This document shows, piece by piece, positions 7,061 to 13,669 of a DNA stretch of 41,684 bases (position 1 is its first letter; each line of letters opens with the position of its first letter). The stretch is from contig CAZTRC010000006.1 of assembly GCA_964615845.1 (NCBI GenBank), positions 1-41,684 on the forward strand. Direction: 5' to 3'. This DNA is from CAYRQF01 sp964615845. GTDB lineage: Bacteria; Patescibacteriota; Minisyncoccia; Phycocordibacterales; CSBR16-119. A program made the translations under genes and the position numbers. The notes below the pieces were generated by a model. The model saw nothing but the letters and a program-made list of their open reading frames with translations, ran no database searches and had not been told where the DNA came from.

Positions 7061-7390
7061 ATGCTCCAGAAATTTAATTTGGACAAAAAATCAATCTTGC
7101 TATCGCTCATCATAATTTTGACCACGTCAGCATCCTTTGGTCTCGGCAGGCTTTCGATCGTAGAGAAGTACAAGGCAAATGATGAAGTGGCTATCATTAC
7201 ACCCAAACTCCAGAACCTGGATATGGACGAATCGCTCTTCAAGTTTGTCGCTTCCAAAAACGGGACCAAGTACTATCCGATAGGGTGCAAGAGCGCGAGC
7301 CGGATCAAAGAGGAGAACAAAGTCTATTTCTTGACCGTAGAAGAGGCAGAAGGGGCGAACCTCACACCATCCTCGACCTGCGCCTTTTAG
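7061..7390 (+). CDS. Membrane-anchored small protein with an Ada-like Cys motif
   Basis: The protein has 109 residues and an N-terminal membrane helix (about 11-29). The C-terminal part, FVASKNGTKYYPIGCKSASRIKEENKVYF followed by TPSSTC, resembles the short Ada-type metal-binding fold (FxGxKxSxxYHxxxCxxA...GYxPCxxC) seen in anchored proteins and competence nucleases. Only two Cys remain (C77 and C107) against four in Ada, so metal binding is doubtful. It starts 6 nt after the preceding gene, and the two probably work together at the cell surface. Family assignment is by motif only. Confidence 0.65.
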   Translation: MLQKFNLDKKSILLSLIIILTTSASFGLGRLSIVEKYKANDEVAIITPKLQNLDMDESLFKFVASKNGTKYYPIGCKSASRIKEENKVYFLTVEEAEGANLTPSSTCAF

Positions 7391-7400
7391 CTCTAGGGAA

Positions 7401-7476
7401 GCGGGCTTTCTCCTCATAGAACAGTGTCGCACAATATACCTTTCCCGACACTGTCACAGAGGGAGAATCCCCCGCC
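7401..7476. ncRNA. Candidate structured RNA or long imperfect palindrome
   Basis: The 244 nt between the preceding gene and the next small ORF hold no convincing gene. The inner hairpin pairs ACAGTGTCG (7421-7429) with CGACACTGT (7446-7454). It is enclosed by GCGGG...TCTCC (about 7401-7413) and GGAGA...CCCGC (about 7462-7475). A further CAACGA/TCGTTG pair follows (about 7476-7510). The nested pairing looks like a folded RNA or a mobile palindromic element; a terminator function alone would not need this size. No known RNA family is recognised. Confidence 0.35.
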
Positions 7477-7634
7477 AACGATTAAAAAACTCTAGCTAAC
7501 AAAGTCGTTGGGCTCCGCTCCCCGTTTGAGTTAGGGTTTGGGTCATTTAGAAATGAATCTGGGGCGAAAGTTTTATACCCCCCTGTTTACCTTACTTGCG
7601 ACTCTTTTTGGAAAATCTGATATTATTTAAACAT

Positions 7635-7679
7635 ATGAGAGGTTTTCTTTTTATAAGTCTAATAATTTTTATTGCATGA
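7635..7679 (+). CDS. Possible 14-residue hydrophobic leader peptide
   Basis: A tiny ORF encodes MRGFLFISLIIFIA and its TGA overlaps the ATG of the next gene (ATGA), the usual arrangement for translational coupling. TATTAT (7621-7626) lies 8 nt before its ATG, close to the leaderless spacing seen elsewhere. The peptide is a bare membrane-segment-like sequence. It could be a chance ORF in the leader of the 7676 gene. Confidence 0.35.
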   Translation: MRGFLFISLIIFIA

Positions 7680-8290
7680 AAAAGATATATCTTTTGGTAT
7701 TATTTGGATTATTGGCCCCATCCCTGGCCTCCGCTGTCTGGTGGAAACCGAGCACTTGGGTTAAAACTGAAATCCAATACGTTGAAGTGGAGAAAATCGT
7801 AGAAAAACCAGTTGAGATTATAAGAGAGGTCGAGATTGTCGATGAGGATGCGACTCAAGACCCTATTCTTCAGTCAAAAATTGATTCTTTGAATAAAACA
7901 AATGGAAGCTTAAACGCAAAAATCGCTCAACTCGAGGCGCAATTGAAGGCGACTTCGGATTGTCCAACTGCGCCAGCTGCTCCGATAGTTCAGAATGATT
8001 CTTCCAGGATAAATCTTATTAAAGCAAAAATTGCGGAATTAGATTTAGTTAAATTCAATTACGATAATCTGGCATACGATGACGACGTACTAGATATCTT
8101 AAATGAGACCACGGATTTAGAAGGTCGGGCACTCTTCCCTCACCAGGCCTTTAATTGGGGTTATACTCGAGGCGATCAAAATGATACCGAGCTAAGAAGC
8201 TTACCTGAAAGATACAATCTTTGGCAGGTTATAGATAGCTATATTGGAGAGTTAAAAATCGAACTGGCGAAACTTGGCGGATCTTTATAA
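7676..8290 (+). CDS. Secreted coiled-coil protein of unknown function
   Basis: This 204-residue protein has a clear Sec signal peptide (residues 1-19, ending SLASA|VWW). The mature protein starts with an aromatic VWWKPSTWVK motif, then a Val/Glu-rich strand region (EVEKIVEKPVEIIREVEIV) and a coiled coil (about 65-92). A Thr/Pro/Ala linker leads to a helical C-terminal domain (108-204) with DLVKFNYDNLAYDDDV and FNWGYTRGDQND. I recognise no family; similar WxxxxW plus repeated VEK sequences occur in other CPR secreted proteins as I recall them, which is not verified here. It converges with the nuclease gene at 8311. Confidence 0.7.
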   Translation: MKKIYLLVLFGLLAPSLASAVWWKPSTWVKTEIQYVEVEKIVEKPVEIIREVEIVDEDATQDPILQSKIDSLNKTNGSLNAKIAQLEAQLKATSDCPTAPAAPIVQNDSSRINLIKAKIAELDLVKFNYDNLAYDDDVLDILNETTDLEGRALFPHQAFNWGYTRGDQNDTELRSLPERYNLWQVIDSYIGELKIELAKLGGSL

Positions 8291-8310
8291 TAAGATTTCC
8301 ACTGACTTTT

Positions 8311-9174
8311 TTATGGCAAAGTCTCGCAGGCTTGGCCGTCTGTGTCACGATCAAAACCATGCACGTCATTGTTTATGCCGCCGCATGCCAAAAAGACATC
8401 CTGGGCTTCATCTTGGGTCTGGAAATCTGTGCAATTATAAATATCAGACGAGCAGTAATAATTTCCATTATTCGTCGTTGAGTTGGTCGCACCAGAATCA
8501 AAATCAGATACCGGCGCAGCTACGGGCGCAGCAGCATCTCCATCGCATACAGTTGGCGCCCAAAGACCTTTTTGACCGACTTCCGCAGAAGTTTCCGCTG
8601 CTTTAAATTCTGATTGGTATTTGTACGGAACTTCGTAGGTGTACTCATAAGCGTATCCTTCTTCGATCATGTGTTTGTTGTAGAAAAGTCCGTCGTCGCG
8701 GTACACGTATGCCAACAAGCGCCCGTATTTGTCTCGGGTGTCCTGAGTGTCGTCAGACTCAATACGAATCCGTTTCCCTAGCAATAATTCTTTCGCTTTA
8801 TCGGAAGCCTCTTTTCCGAAACACTGAACAGGTTTTCTCGGATCAACGGTTTCCGGAGTGTCGAGTCCGATGAGACGCAGCGTTTCGTCTTTCCCGTTAA
8901 TACTAATTTTAATAGTATCGCCATCTATGACATCTACGACTAAGTGGTATGTAGGATCAGACGTTTGTGTTTGATTTGGAGAAACAGGATTTGTGACAGT
9001 CATCTCTGGGTCAACAGCTACGACAGGATTCGCCATAATAGGCATTTCTTCGACGACAACTTCCCTGCTTTCCGGTAAACTTTCTGGAGTTGCACCACCA
9101 GATGAACCTATCGAACTAATTAGAATAAAAAGTAGCACCAGTCCCCCAAACCCATACATAATTTTTTTGGTCAT
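8311..9174 (-). CDS. Membrane-anchored thermonuclease with C-terminal Excalibur domain
   Basis: This 287-residue protein has an N-terminal anchor (about residues 9-25), a Ser/Pro-rich linker, a staphylococcal-nuclease domain (about 77-210) and a C-terminal Excalibur calcium-binding domain (about 243-287). The SNase core shows VVDVIDGDTIKI, ETLRLIGLDTPE, CFGKEASDKAKELL and DKYGRLLAYVYRDDGLFYNKHMIEEGYA, with the catalytic Arg and Asp positions conserved. The Excalibur part ends DRDTDGQACE, the family DxDxDGxxCE motif. It is expected outside the cell, cutting nucleic acid, in line with the nucleotide scavenging needed by reduced CPR genomes. It lies 6 nt after hicA on the same strand. Confidence 0.93.
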   Translation of the reverse strand: MTKKIMYGFGGLVLLFILISSIGSSGGATPESLPESREVVVEEMPIMANPVVAVDPEMTVTNPVSPNQTQTSDPTYHLVVDVIDGDTIKISINGKDETLRLIGLDTPETVDPRKPVQCFGKEASDKAKELLLGKRIRIESDDTQDTRDKYGRLLAYVYRDDGLFYNKHMIEEGYAYEYTYEVPYKYQSEFKAAETSAEVGQKGLWAPTVCDGDAAAPVAAPVSDFDSGATNSTTNNGNYYCSSDIYNCTDFQTQDEAQDVFLACGGINNDVHGFDRDTDGQACETLP

Positions 9175-9180
9175 TTTAAA

Positions 9181-9411
9181 TTATTTAAGCCACTCCTTCC
9201 TAGGTATTCCTGACTGTAAAATTATTCCGTTTAATGTGCGGGGTTTTATAGTTTTACTTGTGTGAAAAGGCACACAAACATGACGCAATATTTTATTCAC
9301 CATACCAGTATAGTAATAGTGACTAGCATTTACATAATTTAGTCGAAATCCCCTATCTTCTAAGAAATTTTTTACGTCTTTAAATTTCCAATTAAAAACT
9401 CCGTTTGTCAT
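9181..9411 (-). CDS. hicA: HicA-family mRNA interferase toxin (YcfA-like)
   Basis: The 76 residues match HicA/YcfA, a small double-stranded-RNA-binding-like toxin that cleaves mRNA. Visible markers are FKDVKNFLEDRGFRLNYVNASHYYYTG, where the conserved His follows the G/A-S motif (ASHYYY for GSHxxY), then VCVPFH, KTIKPRTLNGIILQSGIPRKEWL. The usual G of GSH is replaced by A. It follows the HicB-like gene by 5 nt, forming a toxin-antitoxin pair in the antitoxin-first order. Confidence 0.85.
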   Translation of the reverse strand: MTNGVFNWKFKDVKNFLEDRGFRLNYVNASHYYYTGMVNKILRHVCVPFHTSKTIKPRTLNGIILQSGIPRKEWLK

Positions 9412-9416
9412 TGAGA

Positions 9417-9719
9417 TTAAACCCTAGAGTACCCATACATATCTACTAAGAATGGAGATTTTATTGGTTTTGGTGAGTTTAAATTTGTCCACAAGTCTTC
9501 GTACTCCTTGTCTGCTTTCTGATTAAGAGAAAAATGTCTTGTTCCTTTAATTTTAGCACAAGATTCTACGTACCCTGACACGGCCTGCAAAAGCGACAAG
9601 AAAGCAAGTTTTGGATCATCGCTTGATTCAACAATGTTGAACTCCAAAGCCACAGCATACCAAGTATCCTTGTCCTTAAATACTATGTGCCTAAATTTTC
9701 CCTCCTTGGGTGTATTCAT
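9417..9719 (-). CDS. hicB: HicB-like antitoxin
   Basis: This ~100-residue protein has the partial RNase-H-like fold of HicB antitoxins: RHIVFKDKDTWYAVALEFNIVESSDDPKLAFLSLLQAVSGYVES, in which a substrate-like strand pair precedes an amphipathic helix. No helix-turn-helix or ribbon-helix-helix DNA-binding domain follows; the C-terminus is short. I place the start at ATG 9719; a TTG at 9725 is also in frame. TATATT (9727-9732) sits 7 nt upstream of the ATG, again near-leaderless. It should neutralise the adjacent HicA-like toxin. Confidence 0.7.
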   Translation of the reverse strand: MNTPKEGKFRHIVFKDKDTWYAVALEFNIVESSDDPKLAFLSLLQAVSGYVESCAKIKGTRHFSLNQKADKEYEDLWTNLNSPKPIKSPFLVDMYGYSRV

Positions 9720-9779
9720 ATACAAAAATATACACCATGATTAAATTTATGTCTATGTCGGCAAATGAAGAACAGGATA

Positions 9780-9808
9780 TTGACACTCCCACACTTCTAG
9801 CGTATAAA
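9780..9808 (+). promoter_or_regulatory. Sigma70-type promoter of cassette gene 2
   Basis: TTGACA (9780-9785), 17 nt, TATAAA (9803-9808). The leader is about 43 nt and C-rich, with ACCCCTCCACGAACCCTAAA before the ATG and no Shine-Dalgarno. Confidence 0.85.
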
Positions 9809-9857
9809 TGACCCAGATTCGGTCGTTTCCAATCACCCCTCCACGAACCCTAAACCC

Positions 9858-10217
9858 ATGAAAGCGAAACTCCTGACCTTCTTGGATCTGGCAGCTTGCG
9901 TCGTCCTATACGCACTGCTCCTGCTTTTGCTCGGGCAAATAGCCAAGATCTTCTCACCCCTTACCACCACCTTTTTCGTGCTGATCGGTACCGGATATGG
10001 ATTAGGAGGTGGATGGTTGAGAGCGTCTCTGACCGTCTCCGGCCTCGCCATCTATATCTTGTCCTGGATCGCTTACTGGAATTGGGAATGGAGTACTATG
10101 GGAACACAGCTGATGTGCGGTGCCGGGATCATTACATGGATCTTTGGCTCCTTTCCTCCGCTACTCGAACACATCTTGCCGCAGATCCTTGCAGCAAGGC
10201 ATCGCTTGATAATGTGA
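9858..10217 (+). CDS. Orphan cassette gene 2, polytopic membrane protein
   Basis: I do not recognise this 119-residue hydrophobic protein. It has about four membrane segments: residues 9-28, 34-52, 57-75 and 84-100. The second is Gly-rich (GTGYGLGGGW), and the loop after the third is aromatic (YWNWEW). The C-terminus is short and basic. It is a stand-alone gene with its own consensus promoter and terminator, between the HicB gene (divergent) and another small membrane protein gene. Confidence 0.65.
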   Translation: MKAKLLTFLDLAACVVLYALLLLLLGQIAKIFSPLTTTFFVLIGTGYGLGGGWLRASLTVSGLAIYILSWIAYWNWEWSTMGTQLMCGAGIITWIFGSFPPLLEHILPQILAARHRLIM

Positions 10218-10237
10218 TGCACTACCACGATAACGTG

Positions 10238-10263
10238 GAAGCCCCGGCGAACGCCGGGGCTTC
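10238..10263 (+). terminator. Intrinsic terminator of cassette gene 2
   Basis: A perfect 11-bp stem GAAGCCCCGGC/GCCGGGGCTTC has a GAAC loop and is followed by TTCATTTTTC. Confidence 0.9.
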
Positions 10264-10323
10264 TTCATTTTTCTAGAAAGGAAATTCTGCGAAGGCTAAG
10301 TGACAATTCCATCTCCCTCCAGC

Positions 10324-10710
10324 TTAATGATTCTGATTATATTCGTCTATGAGACCCGGAATCGATGGGATGACGTCGGTGTTTGGCGTGAAGTATGTCG
10401 GTGGCTGTCCGGCTCGCAAGCGCTCCATGTTTTCGACAAAAGTATGCCAAAGGATGTTTACAATGACTTCTTGCCAAATCCACTGCGCTGGGCCAGCTAG
10501 ATAAGTATTCCAAACATACTGAACGCCATTCCAGACGTATGAGGTGTTTTCTTGGACGGTCTCGTTACCGACGACGTCTTCTTCGACATTGACGCCCGTG
10601 AGACCCAAAATGACCAAGATAATGATCACGATGACAAGATTTCTAATAGTGATGAATCCAGGCATCCCATTAGTGGCTCCAAGATTAGATACATTCATAG
10701 TTCTGTTCAT
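10324..10710 (-). CDS. Small single-pass membrane protein of unknown function
   Basis: The 128 residues contain one strong membrane helix (about 23-40, LVIVIIILVILGLTG) after a short polar N-terminus, then an acidic stretch and a Trp/Tyr-rich segment (YVWNGVQYVWNTYLAGPAQWIWQEVIVNILWH) that may lie along the membrane surface. I recognise no family. It is separated from the MGMT gene by 64 nt, and its probable promoter is an extended -10 TGA-TATAAT at 10763-10771. Codon use resembles the housekeeping genes more than the cassettes. Confidence 0.65.
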   Translation of the reverse strand: MNRTMNVSNLGATNGMPGFITIRNLVIVIIILVILGLTGVNVEEDVVGNETVQENTSYVWNGVQYVWNTYLAGPAQWIWQEVIVNILWHTFVENMERLRAGQPPTYFTPNTDVIPSIPGLIDEYNQNH

Positions 10711-10762
10711 TTTGTTTGCTTGATAGTTTAGCCACTAACGGGACAAGTAAAAAGATATTTTT

Positions 10763-10771
10763 ATTATATCA
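10763..10771 (-). promoter_or_regulatory. Extended -10 promoter upstream of the 10710 gene
   Basis: TGA-TATAAT on the minus strand gives a leader of about 46 nt before the ATG at 10710. No clear -35. Confidence 0.55.
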
Positions 10772-10774
10772 AAC

Positions 10775-11035
10775 TCATTTGATGGCGCCTTCGGTTTTTA
10801 ACAGTTTGTATTTGGCTGATGATCCACCGCGATTGTAATTGCCAATTTTGCCGTCAGAGCGGATGACTCGGTGGCACGGTACATCTGGCAAGAAATTATT
10901 GGCCATGATGGTCCCGACGGCGCGTGATGCACCAGACTTACCCGCTTTTGTTGCCACTCCTTTGTAAGTCAAAGTCTTCCCTTTCGGGATTTTCCGCACA
11001 ACATCCAAAACTTTTTCTTTGAAAGATTTTTTCAC
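10775..11035 (-). CDS. Single-domain MGMT-family DNA alkyltransferase
   Basis: The 86 residues cover only the C-terminal DNA-binding/active-site domain of O6-alkylguanine-DNA alkyltransferases: FKEKVLDVVRKIPKGKTLTYKGVATKAG, the helix-turn-helix SGASRAVGTIMANN and the active-site PCHRVIRSDGKIGNY. The nucleophile Cys of PCHRV is present, so this is not the inactive PWHR alkyltransferase-like type by sequence, but the N-terminal domain of Ada/Ogt is missing. It could repair alkylated guanine or flag it for excision repair. It starts with GTG 4 nt after the M23 peptidase gene, and is probably cotranscribed. Confidence 0.9.
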   Translation of the reverse strand: MKKSFKEKVLDVVRKIPKGKTLTYKGVATKAGKSGASRAVGTIMANNFLPDVPCHRVIRSDGKIGNYNRGGSSAKYKLLKTEGAIK

Positions 11036-11039
11036 TTTT

Positions 11040-12335
11040 TTATTTAAACATTTCTGGGCTGGCTTTTGGGAGGTACTCGAGCGGATTTAAGTAGAGCGAA
11101 TTCGCCACAACTGGCGTAGTGTAATCCTTGCCCGGACAACCCTTGGACGCCCACGTCGTTACCGATACAGCCGATGCGGGCATCACTCCCACATGCAAGT
11201 GTGGTGCGGTTGAGTAGCCAGTGTTACCGCTGTATGCGACAAGCTGACCAGTCTTTACCCTGTCGCCTTTTTTGACCACGACACTCGTGAGGTGGAAAAA
11301 AGTGCTGGCGAGGCCATTGTCGTATTTGATAAGCACCCACACACCAGTCGAAGCTTTTGGACACACTTGATCGGTATTGCCGGTACCTTCGACTACTCCG
11401 TCGGCCATAGCCAAGACTTTGTCGTTGTTGGCCCGGAAATCGACGCCGGCGTGCTTGCCACTCCATTGCCCTGTGCGATAGCTGTAAAGCTGCTGCGAGC
11501 TCTCGGTCAAACCGAATCCTTGGGTGATAAGGACATGCTCCGTCGGCCAAGCCAGAGTTCCGAATTTGGCTTTCGGATAAGAATTTGGATCGAGATCAAA
11601 TTTCATCTTGGCTTCGATGGCCGCGAGTTCGTCTTCGAAGGCTGCGCGAAGCTTGGTCTTTTCGGCCACGAGCTTTTGGTACGCCGCTTCTTCTTGTTTG
11701 GTCGCATTGAGGAGCGTTGTCTTTTCTTGCTTACTCTTGTCGACCAGAGTTTTCTGGCTCACGACTTCGCCTTTGTAATCGAGGAGTTCTTCTTTCTTGT
11801 CTTCGCGCTCTTCCCTGTCCGATAGGAGGAGTCTTTGTTCGCCGGAGAGATCTCTGATGGCTTCTTGGATGTTTTTATTCAAACTGATGCGATTTTCCGT
11901 CTCGAGGATCGCACCGCTGACGCTGCCTTCCTGGAGCACATGAAAAATGAACGGCATTTTGTCGTTCTCATGGATTGACTGGATACCGCTCTCGATATTT
12001 TTCTTGAAGTTTATGATTTTCTCTTCTTTTTCTTCGATTGTGAGATTAAGGTTTCGGATTTTGGAATCGGTTTCGCTGATTTTACTTTCAGTCAATTTCA
12101 CTTCCGTGCCGAGCTTTTTGACCGTGAGATCAAGCTCGCCCACGGCTTTGTTCAAAGTATTTTTCTGCGCGGAAATGACATCAAGCTTGGCTTGGTCTTT
12201 TGCCAATTCTTGTTCAAGCAAAATCTTGGCTTGTCTTTTTGCCTCAAGCTCAGCTTCGAGGTTTGACTGAGCAAAGGTTTGGCCAAAACTAAAAACCCCA
12301 ACAAGTAAAAGTGTGATAATGACTATTTTCTTCAC
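11040..12335 (-). CDS. EnvC-like M23 peptidase with coiled-coil domain
   Basis: This 431-residue secreted wall hydrolase has a signal peptide (1-22, FSFGQTFAQ), a long coiled coil (about 24-245) and a C-terminal LytM/M23 zinc peptidase domain (about 285-425). Zinc and catalytic residues are visible: H295 and D299 in HAGVDF, H348 in FFHLT, and H379 and H381 in APHLHVGV. The layout equals that of EnvC/NlpD-type division factors and of secreted PcsB-like hydrolases. All catalytic positions are present, so it is probably an active endopeptidase cutting peptidoglycan cross-links. The start is a GTG with a TATAAT exactly 6 nt upstream. Confidence 0.93.
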   Translation of the reverse strand: MKKIVIITLLLVGVFSFGQTFAQSNLEAELEAKRQAKILLEQELAKDQAKLDVISAQKNTLNKAVGELDLTVKKLGTEVKLTESKISETDSKIRNLNLTIEEKEEKIINFKKNIESGIQSIHENDKMPFIFHVLQEGSVSGAILETENRISLNKNIQEAIRDLSGEQRLLLSDREEREDKKEELLDYKGEVVSQKTLVDKSKQEKTTLLNATKQEEAAYQKLVAEKTKLRAAFEDELAAIEAKMKFDLDPNSYPKAKFGTLAWPTEHVLITQGFGLTESSQQLYSYRTGQWSGKHAGVDFRANNDKVLAMADGVVEGTGNTDQVCPKASTGVWVLIKYDNGLASTFFHLTSVVVKKGDRVKTGQLVAYSGNTGYSTAPHLHVGVMPASAVSVTTWASKGCPGKDYTTPVVANSLYLNPLEYLPKASPEMFK

Positions 12336-12341
12336 CTTTTG

Positions 12342-12350
12342 ATTATATCA
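12342..12350 (-). promoter_or_regulatory. Extended -10 of the M23 gene, leaderless GTG start
   Basis: TGA-TATAAT on the minus strand ends 6 nt before the GTG at 12335. It overlaps the last codons of gltX, so the peptidase can be transcribed independently. Confidence 0.7.
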
Positions 12351-13668
12351 GAAGCTTTTCTCTGGCCTTTTCGATTCGAGCCAGTGTTTCGTCTTTCCCG
12401 AAAATATACGCCAAAGTAAACGGGTCTGGAGATTTGTCTTTACCAGAGAGCGCGTAACGAAGCGGCCAGAGGACGTCGCCACGGCCGACGGATTCGGCGT
12501 AATCCCAGATTGCAGATTTAGTAGTTTCAGCGTCTTTAAAGTCAGCATTTGAAAGCAATTCTTTGGCTTTTTCCAAATGCGCCAAAGTTTTTTCTTTGTC
12601 TGACTTTTTCCAAATCAAACTCGCCACGTCGTACTCCGGCACGGATGTGTAAAATCCAAACTCTTCAGTATTTTCTAAATCTTTCCATTTACTTATGCGC
12701 TCGACGATAGACGGCAAAGCTCGGCGCAAAAGTTCATCCGGTAAATCCAAATACTTTTTGATCTCGCGCACTTGAGCGTCTAGGGACATCTTTTTGATGT
12801 ACTCGCGGTTGTACCAATCGAGTTTTTCAGTATTGAAAACGCCGCCGCCAGTCTGGACTTTTTCGAGCGAGAATTCTTTGACTAGCTCGTCCATGGTGAA
12901 GAGCTCTTGCTCCGTCCCTGGATTCCAGCCGAGGAATGCCAAGTAGTTCAAAATAGCCTCCGGGAGGTATCCCATGTCGCGATAATCGAGGAGAGCCACA
13001 GCACCATGGCGTTTGGAGAGTTTGGTCTTATCGGGCGCCAAAACAAGCGGTATATGGGCATAAACGGGCCTCTCAAAGCCCAAAGCTTCCAAAATAAGGA
13101 TTTGCCGAGGGGTGTTGGCGATGTGTTCCTGGGCCCGGATTACATGACTTACGTTCATGAGACCATCGTCTACTACAACTGTCAAATGGTAGAGCGGCGT
13201 CTCTAAATCCTTGGCGATAACGAAGTCTTTCAGATCCGTGGAATCGATTTCAATGTCGCCCAGTATCACGTCGTTGAATTTTATTTTCTTGTTCGGGTTT
13301 TTGAAGCGAATTACTTCGGCCCTCCTTGCCTCGCCAGAGCCTTCGGCGGAGGCGGGTTCCCTACCCTCTTCTTTTGAAATGTACGCCGCGCCAGAATCAA
13401 TCAGTTTTTTCAGCTGCTCTTTATAAATCTCTGTTCTCTCTGATTGGCGATAAAATTCGTCATGTGCGAGTCCAAGCCATTTGAAAGATTCGATGATGTT
13501 TTCTTCGAACTCAGGCTTGGAGCGTTCTTTGTCCGTGTCTTCAATGCGAAGGATGAATTTGCCGCTATGGTGGCGAGCAAAAAGATAAGAAAAAAGCGCG
13601 GTTCGCGCGGAACCGATATGGAATTTTCCTGTTGGCGATGGCGCCATTCTTGTAACTACTTGTGACAT
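12343..13668 (-). CDS. gltX: Glutamyl-tRNA synthetase
   Basis: This class I synthetase charges tRNA-Glu and, with no glutaminyl-tRNA synthetase in the window, may also misacylate tRNA-Gln for amidation. The 441 residues include the HIGH-type motif HIGS (17-20), the RIEDTD region, VVVDDGLMNVSHVIRAQEHIANTPRQ and the KMSKS-type motif KLSKR (216-220), then the helical anticodon-binding domain. An unusual stretch REPASAEGSGEARRAE at about 103-118 is encoded by a GC-rich imperfect palindrome and looks like an in-frame insertion in a surface loop. murG ends 1 nt upstream, so the two are cotranscribed. Confidence 0.96.
   Translation of the reverse strand: MSQVVTRMAPSPTGKFHIGSARTALFSYLFARHHSGKFILRIEDTDKERSKPEFEENIIESFKWLGLAHDEFYRQSERTEIYKEQLKKLIDSGAAYISKEEGREPASAEGSGEARRAEVIRFKNPNKKIKFNDVILGDIEIDSTDLKDFVIAKDLETPLYHLTVVVDDGLMNVSHVIRAQEHIANTPRQILILEALGFERPVYAHIPLVLAPDKTKLSKRHGAVALLDYRDMGYLPEAILNYLAFLGWNPGTEQELFTMDELVKEFSLEKVQTGGGVFNTEKLDWYNREYIKKMSLDAQVREIKKYLDLPDELLRRALPSIVERISKWKDLENTEEFGFYTSVPEYDVASLIWKKSDKEKTLAHLEKAKELLSNADFKDAETTKSAIWDYAESVGRGDVLWPLRYALSGKDKSPDPFTLAYIFGKDETLARIEKAREKLLI
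13321..13358. repeat. GC-rich imperfect palindrome inserted in gltX
   Basis: CCTCGCC (13329-13335) pairs with GGCGGAGG (13345-13352) with one bulged base and an AGAGCCTTC loop. The stretch encodes the low-complexity PASAEGSGEARRA sequence on the minus strand and is far more GC-rich than its surroundings. The form recalls palindromic elements that insert in frame in coding genes of Rickettsia. Confidence 0.6.
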
Positions 13669-13669
13669 A

